A stretch of DNA of 40,737 nt from Oscillospiraceae bacterium (GTDB lineage: Bacteria; Bacillota; Clostridia; Oscillospirales; CAG-272), in contig SVQZ01000022.1 in NCBI GenBank assembly GCA_015065105.1, positions 1 to 40,737 on the forward strand, written 5' to 3'. How positions within the stretch are numbered: position 1 is the stretch's first letter; every line of letters begins with the position of its first letter. The notes beneath the pieces were generated by a model. The model had not been told where the DNA came from. It searched no databases and saw nothing but the letters and a program-made list of their open reading frames with translations. Of the stretch, positions 1-5,537 are shown one piece after another. Made by a program: the position numbers and the translations under genes.

Positions 1-110
1 GATTTCTTGCTTGACGAGACTTTCCTCACACACTATCAGTTTCCTAATCGTGCTTGTACTTATCTTTGTTGTTCAATTTTCAAGGATCGCTCGCTGTCTT
101 TCGCGACAGC
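1..110 (-). other. Transcribed leader of an rRNA operon that continues left of the window
   Basis: Read on the minus strand, this segment lies directly downstream of three consensus promoters. It contains a small hairpin (GCTGTC/GACAGC arms, 93-110), then CCTTGAAAATTGAACAA (68-84), then a GTCAAGCAAGAAATC-like end at the window edge. The 'CCTTGAAAANTGAA' element is characteristic of the leader and spacer regions of Firmicutes rRNA operons. No 16S or 23S sequence is inside the window, so the rRNA gene itself is inferred to start just left of position 1. No protein gene is supported here; the reading frame at 54-380 on the plus strand is low-complexity noise across promoters. Confidence 0.65.
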
Positions 111-116
111 CTGATT

Positions 117-145
117 AGTATATCACATCTTTTTCCCTTTGTCAA
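117..145 (-). promoter_or_regulatory. rRNA promoter P1 (proximal)
   Basis: On the minus strand there is a perfect -35 TTGACA (140-145), a 17-nt spacer and -10 TATACT (117-122). It is the last of three tandem promoters before the rRNA leader. Immediately upstream are phased A-tracts (146-181) that could act as a UP element or as bent DNA. Confidence 0.8.
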
Positions 146-181
146 GTACTTTTTTTCAACTTTTTCAAGTTTTTTTCGTAC
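141..181 (-). repeat. A-tract promoter repeat, copy 1 (other copy 289-329)
   Basis: A 41-bp segment directly upstream of P1 is nearly identical to 289-329, upstream of P2; they differ only by a moved T between two homopolymer runs. On the minus strand it holds three A-tracts spaced by about one helical turn and runs into TTGACA. This suggests promoter duplication together with its upstream activating A-tracts. Confidence 0.75.
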
Positions 182-263
182 TTGTTTTCTTATCCTCTTT
201 CATCACTTAAAAGATATAAGAAATCAGGTTTATCGGATGTGCTCCGCTTTATGCGGGACTTGT

Positions 264-292
264 ATTATACCACAACTGTTTTTGTTTGTCAA
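264..292 (-). promoter_or_regulatory. rRNA promoter P2
   Basis: On the minus strand: -35 TTGACA (287-292), 17-nt spacer, -10 TATAAT (264-269). The initially transcribed sequence ACAAGTCCCGCAT (251-263) is the same as that of P3, so P2 and P3 look like copies. A G at 259 is a plausible +1, in line with GTP-sensitive rRNA promoters of Firmicutes (inference). Confidence 0.85.
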
Positions 293-329
293 GTACTTTT
301 TTCAACTTTTTTCAAGTTTTTTTCGTACA
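289..329 (-). repeat. A-tract promoter repeat, copy 2
   Basis: Second copy of the 41-bp A-tract block found at 141-181. It sits just upstream of and overlaps the -35 of P2. The P3 promoter has a shorter A-run upstream instead. Confidence 0.75.
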
Positions 330-433
330 CGGTTTTTAGCCTCGGTTCAGCAATTTGCTAGGCTCACTTTTGCCCCTTGAACTGCACCTTAACTTATACC
401 TTATGTTGCGGTCCCGTCTCATGCGGGACTTGT

Positions 434-462
434 ATTATACTACATTACTTTCCGCTTGTCAA
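434..462 (-). promoter_or_regulatory. rRNA promoter P3 (distal)
   Basis: On the minus strand: -35 TTGACA (457-462), 17-nt spacer, -10 TATAAT (434-439). It is followed by the same discriminator and start region as P2 (ACAAGTCCCGCAT at 421-433). It is the most upstream promoter of the rRNA operon and is divergent from the DUF421 gene starting at 517. Confidence 0.85.
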
Positions 463-516
463 CCCCTTTTTTCAAAAAAATCGAATAATATTTTCGATAC
501 GGCAAATCATACTAAT

Positions 517-1146
517 ATGATAGCTTTAACCATAAGATGTATTATTATTTATGCACTATTATTAATAGCAATGAGGCTTACCGGTAAAAGACAGATAGGT
601 GAGCTTGAGATATCCGAGCTCATTACGACACTGTTATTATCCGAGCTTGCCGCTATTCCCATAACAGACCCGAATATTCCTCTGCTGTACGCTATCGTAC
701 CTATATTCGTACTTTGTGCATTAGAGGTAATAATAACTTATCTGACCTCCGTGAACCCAAAGCTCAGATCTGTAATAGCAGGCAAACCGAGCGCCGTTAT
801 CGTAAAGGGCAGAATAAACCAGAGCGAGCTCAAAAAGCTGAGGATGAGTGCATCCGAGCTGATGTCTCAGCTCCGCATCAACGGTATATGCGATCCAAGC
901 GAAGTCCTTTATGCTTTTTTCGAAGAGGACGGGCAGATATCGGTTCTTGAAAAAAATAAATGTGATTATCTTTTTCTGCTTGTTCTTGACGGCCACGTCA
1001 GCAGCTTCGATCTCGAACAGTCAGGCTGGAACGAGGAAAGGATAAAACGTTATCTCGATTCAAAGAAAATCCTCATATCCGATATACTTTTAATGACCCT
1101 TGACCGTAAGGGGAAAATCTCTATAATATTAAAGGAAGAAAAATGA
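517..1146 (+). CDS. DUF421 family (YetF/YcaP-type) membrane protein
   Basis: A 209-aa protein of the DUF421 family, widespread in Firmicutes and without a settled biochemical role. The N-terminus (MIALTIRCIIIYALLLIAMR) is a membrane helix and is followed by the family-typical 'RLTGKRQIGELEISELI' stretch and two more hydrophobic segments (to about residue 80). A soluble cytoplasmic C-terminal domain of about 120 residues follows (VIVKGRINQSELKKLRMS, DGHVSSFDLEQSGW). The start at ATG 517 is chosen because the family begins at this helix; upstream in-frame ATGs read through promoter DNA. No good Shine-Dalgarno is visible. Its stop overlaps the next start by four bases (ATGA), so it is cotranslated with the DUF4363 gene. 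Family assignment is firm, function unknown. Confidence 0.88.
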   Translation: MIALTIRCIIIYALLLIAMRLTGKRQIGELEISELITTLLLSELAAIPITDPNIPLLYAIVPIFVLCALEVIITYLTSVNPKLRSVIAGKPSAVIVKGRINQSELKKLRMSASELMSQLRINGICDPSEVLYAFFEEDGQISVLEKNKCDYLFLLVLDGHVSSFDLEQSGWNEERIKRYLDSKKILISDILLMTLDRKGKISIILKEEK

Positions 1147-1511
1147 GATCTCTTATCATTTCTATTATTATATTATCTGTGTGCGTGATTGGTGTTTGTA
1201 CAAACGCCTTTCTTATAAAAACGAAAACCGACCGTCTTATCGGAGATATCGGTTCCTTATATAATATAAATGAAGAAAACTATAATGATCTGTTGTCTGA
1301 TATTATAAAGCAATGGGAGAGCACAGAGGCGCTTCTTGCTTTTACCGTAAACCGCGACCGTCTTGGTGCGGTAGAGCATTTACTGACCGAGCTTACCGTT
1401 GCATTGGCAGAAAACGATAAATATGAAATTATTTACGTATGCAGTTCCTTGATCGACACCATAACCGAAATACGCGCGGCACAAATTTTTAATCTTAAAA
1501 CAATACTTTGA
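1143..1511 (+). CDS. DUF4363 family protein
   Basis: A 122-aa protein with one N-terminal membrane helix or signal anchor (about residues 3-24) followed by a mostly helical extracytoplasmic domain. The pattern (LIGDIGSLYNINEENYNDLL, then QWESTEALLAFTVNRDRL) fits DUF4363. This family typically sits directly downstream of DUF421 genes in Clostridia, as here with an ATGA overlap, so the two probably form a membrane pair. No enzymatic motif is visible. No clear terminator follows; the next gene has its own promoter at 1515-1548. Confidence 0.8.
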   Translation: MRSLIISIIILSVCVIGVCTNAFLIKTKTDRLIGDIGSLYNINEENYNDLLSDIIKQWESTEALLAFTVNRDRLGAVEHLLTELTVALAENDKYEIIYVCSSLIDTITEIRAAQIFNLKTIL

Positions 1512-1514
1512 TTC

Positions 1515-1548
1515 TTGACTTTTTCCTTTATATATTATATAGTATAAT
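1515..1548 (+). promoter_or_regulatory. Promoter for the phosphoribosyltransferase-pyrophosphatase pair
   Basis: A -35 TTGACT lies at 1515-1520. Two -10 choices exist: TATAGT at 1538-1543 (17-nt spacer) or TATAAT at 1543-1548 (22-nt spacer). It is followed by AGGAAAGGCGG and the ATG at 1579. Confidence 0.6.
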
Positions 1549-1578
1549 ATATATAGAAAAATAGGAAAGGCGGATATC

Positions 1579-2136
1579 ATGAATTACTATCCCATGACAA
1601 TAGCAGGGGTAAAAAGAGAGCTCCCTCTCTGCCCCGTAACAGACGATCTTTACATAGGCGCATTCGTAATATTCGGTGACCAAGAGCTTACTGTAGCCTG
1701 CGCCGGTGCACTTCTTGAAAAAGCCCCCGAATATGATTATCTTATTACAGCCGAAGCGAAGGGGATTCCGCTTATACACGAAATGGCGCGTCAGAATAAC
1801 GACAAGAAATATTTTCTCGCAAGAAAAAAGCCCAAGCTTTATATGACCGGTGTGTTCGAGGTCACCGTTCGTTCTATCACCACCGAAGGTGAACAGAAGC
1901 TCTATCTTGATACTGCGGACGCAGAACTCATGAAGGATAAACGTATTCTTATCGTGGATGACGTTATCTCCACAGGCGAAAGTCTGGCGGCTATCGAAAA
2001 ATTAGTTGAAAAGGCAGGAGGTAATATTATAGGAAGAATGTGTATCCTTGCCGAAGGCGACGCAATAGCGAGAAAGGATATCACATATCTTGAGCCCCTC
2101 CCCTTATTTAATCCCGACGGAAGTATCAAGGAGTAA
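1579..2136 (+). CDS. Phosphoribosyltransferase, adenine PRTase-like
   Basis: A 185-aa type I phosphoribosyltransferase. The PRPP-binding signature is clear: ILIVDDVISTGES at about residues 124-136, with the two acidic residues followed by the phosphate loop TGES. The flexible-loop region lies around residues 80-110. The sequence resembles the adenine/purine PRTase group (AMP plus PPi from adenine plus PRPP), although the exact base specificity cannot be read from the sequence. It is followed after 3 nt by the inorganic pyrophosphatase gene, whose Shine-Dalgarno overlaps this stop codon. Pulling the PRTase reaction forward by removing PPi is a natural reason for the pairing (inference). Cytoplasmic, no signal peptide. 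Confidence 0.82.
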   Translation: MNYYPMTIAGVKRELPLCPVTDDLYIGAFVIFGDQELTVACAGALLEKAPEYDYLITAEAKGIPLIHEMARQNNDKKYFLARKKPKLYMTGVFEVTVRSITTEGEQKLYLDTADAELMKDKRILIVDDVISTGESLAAIEKLVEKAGGNIIGRMCILAEGDAIARKDITYLEPLPLFNPDGSIKE

Positions 2137-2139
2137 CAA

Positions 2140-2664
2140 GTGAATATCTGGCACGACATAGACCCCAAAAGAATAACTCCCGAGGATTTTATATGTGTCA
2201 TCGAAATCTCCGAGGGAAGTAAAAAGAAGTATGAGCTCGACAAGGAGACCGGCTTTATAATCCTTGACCGTATTCTCCATACCTCTACCCACTATCCCGC
2301 AAACTACGGATTTATTCCCCGCACCTACGGTGATGACGGAGATCCCCTGGACGTGCTTTTACTCTGCTCCGAATCTCTCGAACCCCTGACTCTGGCAAGA
2401 GCCTATCCCATTGGGGTTATCACAATGCTTGACGGCGGACACAATGACGAAAAGATCATTGCCATACCCACGGGCGACCCCACCTATAATTCTTATACCG
2501 ATATCAACCAACTTCCCTTGCACATTTTTAATGAAATGAAGCACTTCTTTGAGGTTTATAAAAACCTTGAGCATAAGGATACGGCTGTCAACGAGGTCAT
2601 GGGAAAGGAAAAGGCGATAGAAGTAATAAGCGCAGCTATAAATAATTATAATAAGAAATTTTAA
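2140..2664 (+). CDS. ppa: Inorganic pyrophosphatase (family I)
   Basis: A 174-aa soluble family I pyrophosphatase, hydrolysing PPi to two phosphates with Mg2+. The PROSITE-type signature DGDPLDV (about residues 66-72) holds the metal-binding aspartates. 'HYPANYGFIPRTYGDDGDPL' is the canonical active-site stretch, and a later 'NDEKIIAIPTGDP' segment carries the conserved D-K pair. The start codon is GTG at 2140, supported by AAGGAG (2128-2133) overlapping the upstream stop, which indicates translational coupling to the PRTase. The stop codon lies inside the 5' arm of the terminator hairpin. Confidence 0.95.
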   Translation: MNIWHDIDPKRITPEDFICVIEISEGSKKKYELDKETGFIILDRILHTSTHYPANYGFIPRTYGDDGDPLDVLLLCSESLEPLTLARAYPIGVITMLDGGHNDEKIIAIPTGDPTYNSYTDINQLPLHIFNEMKHFFEVYKNLEHKDTAVNEVMGKEKAIEVISAAINNYNKKF

Positions 2665-2691
2665 AAGAAGGCTGATTTTCAGCCTTCTTTT
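2663..2691 (+). terminator. Rho-independent terminator of ppa
   Basis: AAAAGAAGGCTG (2663-2674) pairs perfectly with CAGCCTTCTTTT (2680-2691) around an ATTTT loop; the 3' arm ends in T4. The 29-bp hairpin is repeated identically at 3007-3035. Confidence 0.85.
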
Positions 2692-3006
2692 CAGCTTGTC
2701 GATAAAGTATCGACAAGCTGTCAGACTTTGAAAAACGAAGGTATGTGAACCCCCAAAACTCGGCAAGCTCGTTTCGGGGAACCCCATAGTTTTCGTCAAA
2801 TCTTCTCGTTGGCGTACTTGGTACGGTAGAGAGGATTTGGCAAAAAAGTGTGAAAAAACACCGTGAACTCAATGTTTACGGTGCTTTTGAATACTTATTC
2901 AGCTATATGCGGAGAATGAAATGTAAATTTTAGTATTTATAAAGTGGAGCAAACAACTATTATAAATAATTATTTCACACGTCCGACCGAGTTTTTCGAC
3001 AGTCTG
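2692..3006. repeat. Gene-free hairpin-rich element, candidate miniature inverted-repeat element
   Basis: This 315-bp stretch has no credible gene. It opens with a perfect 12-bp hairpin (CAGCTTGTCGAT at 2692-2703, ATCGACAAGCTG at 2709-2720). It contains a second 10-bp hairpin (2859-2868 with 2874-2883, followed by CTTTT) and closes with TTTTTCGACAGTCTG. The two ends form imperfect terminal inverted repeats: CAGCTTGTCGATAAAG against CAGACTGTCGAAAAAC on the other strand, 12 of 16 positions matching. It is bracketed by identical terminator hairpins (2663-2691 and 3007-3035). A non-autonomous mobile element or a dispersed intergenic repeat is plausible; no transposase is present. Confidence 0.5.
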
Positions 3007-3035
3007 AAAAGAAGGCTGATTTTCAGCCTTCTTTT
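3007..3035 (-). terminator. Terminator at the end of the long minus-strand operon
   Basis: Identical in sequence to the ppa terminator (12-bp stem, ATTTT loop). On the minus strand it overlaps the stop codon of the CHAP-SLH gene (3023-3025). The T-run on that strand comes from the 3' arm. Confidence 0.75.
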
Positions 3036-5080
3036 TTCATACAATATTTCATTATGATATTGGATGCCTGCGCTCTTGTAGCACTACCCTTGGGCAAAAG
3101 CTTGTTTGACGATCCGTTGAGATATCCTTCGTTAACAGCCCAGGAAACGGCATTCAAAGCCCACGAGGATACCTCTTTATTATCCTTATATCCTGCGAGA
3201 GCTATCTCGTCCGCCTTTATCTCCTTACCGTTTATAAAAGACTCGTAATTACAGAGTATGACACAGAGCTGTTCTCTTGTAAGCAGCTTCGAGGGATTAA
3301 AGGAGGTAGCTGACGTGCCTGAAACTATACCGTTATTATAAGCCCAGCAAAGATAAAGAGAATAATATGCATCCTCCTCGACATCCTCAAAGGGAATACC
3401 TGAACTGCAGGAGATAACTCCCGCGAACCTTTCGTACATTCTGCCTATTATGGTAACGAACTGCGCTCTTGTGAGATTTCTTTCGGGAGCATAGCGGTCA
3501 GCAGCCACACCTGTCATCAAACCGTTAGTATAACAATACCTTGCGGCATCGTAATACCACGCGTTATCCGATACGTCGATAAACGGATTTATCCAGAGCT
3601 TTTCGTTGTAGGTAAAGCGCGCCTCGATCTTTTCAAGACCCTGCACGTCAAGTATCATCGAATATTCGCTTATATCTCCGAGCAGAGCCATAGCCTTACC
3701 GTTTATCGCAAGATAGGAGAGCGCATATCCCGCGTCTGCCTTAACTGTTATCTCAACCTTTGTATCATTCGGACGCTTTGTGACCGTACCGCCCTCGCCG
3801 CATACAAGCTCAAGCCCGGGAAGAAATTCTTTCTTTTTCCATACAGCATAAAGAGTTATACTTTTATCCTCGGTATATTCGTCGCCCGCTCTGTATTTTA
3901 CTTCCGTAACCGGTGAATCGGCCCATCCCGTAAACTCATAGCCATCACGTACGGGAATAACGTCTGAAATAAGAACCGGCTTACCTTTTTCTTTCCTTTG
4001 AGCCTCGGGAGCATCACTGCCGCCGTTAGCGTTATATGCTACGGTAAAGAATTCGGTTTTATCCCACACAGCATATAAAACGACATCTTTATTATTTTTA
4101 TATTCGTCACCCGGCTTATATTCGACCTCTCCGTTCTTTTCTACAGACCATCCGAGAAAGAGCTTGCCGCCGTTTTCGGGCACCGCATCGGTCAGAATCA
4201 AGCTCTGTGCCGAATTCTTATATTGCGGAAGGGGAGCAGTTTCTCCGCCGTTAGCATCATACCTGACCTCATACACCCTCAGACAGTATTCAAGAGATAC
4301 CCAGCCTGTATTTGAATTATATACAGCCTTACCCCAGCCGTCCTCGGTAACCTCTGTTATATCAAGAAGGGTATTTTGAGGCAGAAGCTCATATCTTTCC
4401 GAGCCTGCGGAGGGCTTGCTTCTGAAATTGAGCCATGCGGTATTCACTATATATTTTCCCGGTTCATATCCATTTTGTACGGGATCATTTCCGTAATTCG
4501 GAGACCCGAAGCCGAGTATGTAGCTTGTGCCGAGCTTATAGGTAACGGACTGCACCTTGTTCGAGCTGTTTCCTTCATAAACATAAACAGAATTTTCCGA
4601 AACCTTATATACTATACCTACGTGGTTTGAATCAAATGCCCCTGCAGAACTGCGATACCCGAAGTATATAATATCTCCTCGCTTGGGAGTATCGCTTCCT
4701 CCGTAAAAGCTTCCGTAGGTAAAGCTTTCGTTCTTTATGAACCACTGCATTCCTACGTCACAGCTTGCGTGCTTGGGGATGACAGTAGTGGGAATACCCG
4801 CCTGATCGGCACACCATGACACGAACATAGCACACCAAGGGTTATTGTTGAGTCCGTACCAATCACCGTATTTTGTTACGTCGTTACCAATGGCAACGTT
4901 ACCTTCAAGAGTTCCCTCAAGATAACCGAGCTGAGTTTCAGCCACCGCTATTATATCCTCGAGAGCATCACCGGTATTCTGATGGGTATTTTCAAAATCC
5001 GCATTAAGAATGATCACACAAAGAAGAAGGGTCATTAAAATTACAGTTGTATGAGATATTGCTTTTATAACTTTTTTCAT
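3023..5080 (-). CDS. Secreted SLH-anchored CHAP-domain peptidoglycan amidase with SH3b and InlB B-repeats
   Basis: A 685-aa surface protein. Residues 1-27 form a signal peptide. Residues ~40-195 are a CHAP/NlpC-P60-like cysteine hydrolase: Cys83 in NNPWCAMFVSWCAD, His153 in SNHVGIVY, and a polar third residue near EGNSS (169-173). An SH3b-like domain follows (~208-268; LNFRSKPSAGSERYELL, GWVSLEY). Then come two InlB B-type repeats ending in LYAVW (~270-342 and 344-416), a smaller beta repeat, and three SLH domains (~495-685; RAQFVTIIGRM, TREQLCVILCNY, ATRAQASNIIM). It probably cleaves peptidoglycan cross-links or stem peptides while held on the wall through secondary polymer. AAGGA lies 7 nt before the ATG. 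It is the last gene of the minus-strand run, 10 bp after the GNAT gene. Confidence 0.9.
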   Translation of the reverse strand: MKKVIKAISHTTVILMTLLLCVIILNADFENTHQNTGDALEDIIAVAETQLGYLEGTLEGNVAIGNDVTKYGDWYGLNNNPWCAMFVSWCADQAGIPTTVIPKHASCDVGMQWFIKNESFTYGSFYGGSDTPKRGDIIYFGYRSSAGAFDSNHVGIVYKVSENSVYVYEGNSSNKVQSVTYKLGTSYILGFGSPNYGNDPVQNGYEPGKYIVNTAWLNFRSKPSAGSERYELLPQNTLLDITEVTEDGWGKAVYNSNTGWVSLEYCLRVYEVRYDANGGETAPLPQYKNSAQSLILTDAVPENGGKLFLGWSVEKNGEVEYKPGDEYKNNKDVVLYAVWDKTEFFTVAYNANGGSDAPEAQRKEKGKPVLISDVIPVRDGYEFTGWADSPVTEVKYRAGDEYTEDKSITLYAVWKKKEFLPGLELVCGEGGTVTKRPNDTKVEITVKADAGYALSYLAINGKAMALLGDISEYSMILDVQGLEKIEARFTYNEKLWINPFIDVSDNAWYYDAARYCYTNGLMTGVAADRYAPERNLTRAQFVTIIGRMYERFAGVISCSSGIPFEDVEEDAYYSLYLCWAYNNGIVSGTSATSFNPSKLLTREQLCVILCNYESFINGKEIKADEIALAGYKDNKEVSSWALNAVSWAVNEGYLNGSSNKLLPKGSATRAQASNIIMKYCMKKEG

Positions 5081-5090
5081 TTTTTCTTCC

Positions 5091-5537
5091 TTAAGGCCTG
5101 TCTATTACCATCTGCATATAATCGAGCTCCTCAAATCCAAAACGTCTGTAAAGGGCTACAGCCTTTTCATTGCTTCTTGTAGCTTCAAGACGCACACGTC
5201 TCAGATCTCCCTTGACAAGGGACACAACGTATTCAAGAAATTCATGGCCGATACCGCGGTTTCTGTATTCCTCGCAAACGAAGATCTCCTCAATAAAAAT
5301 TGATCTTCCTCCCACCTCGGGAGCAAAGGAATAGGAAAGCTCGGCATAGCCTGCTATTCTTCCGTCCTTTTCAAATATAAATCCTTCAAGAAAAGGACTT
5401 TCGGACACCATTTCATCAAAGGTACGTTCAAGAACCTTTGGATCCACCTTATGGAGTACACCGGGACCCGAATAGAATTCGTTACCCATAACCATAAATA
5501 TCTCTCTGTCCTTTTCCTCAATTTTACGCATTTTCAT
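5091..5537 (-). CDS. GNAT family N-acetyltransferase
   Basis: A 148-aa GNAT fold acetyl-CoA-dependent N-acetyltransferase. The acetyl-CoA pyrophosphate-binding motif A is visible as EEYRNRGIGHEFLEY, after the beta4 strand SIFIEEIFV. The C-terminal YRRFGFEELDYM is the usual beta6-7 end. The substrate is not predictable. ATG 5537 is chosen as start because AGGAGG lies 9 nt upstream and this start overlaps the end of the upstream gene by 14 bp (out of frame), implying coupling; an in-frame ATG also lies two codons later, at 5531. A start at 5576 would add 13 basic residues without family support. Confidence 0.85.
   Translation of the reverse strand: MKMRKIEEKDREIFMVMGNEFYSGPGVLHKVDPKVLERTFDEMVSESPFLEGFIFEKDGRIAGYAELSYSFAPEVGGRSIFIEEIFVCEEYRNRGIGHEFLEYVVSLVKGDLRRVRLEATRSNEKAVALYRRFGFEELDYMQMVIDRP

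Noticed and set aside
355-516. N-terminal extension of the DUF421 protein
   Set aside because: The extra 54 codons translate the rRNA promoter P3 and its start region; the family starts at the helix beginning MIALTIRC.
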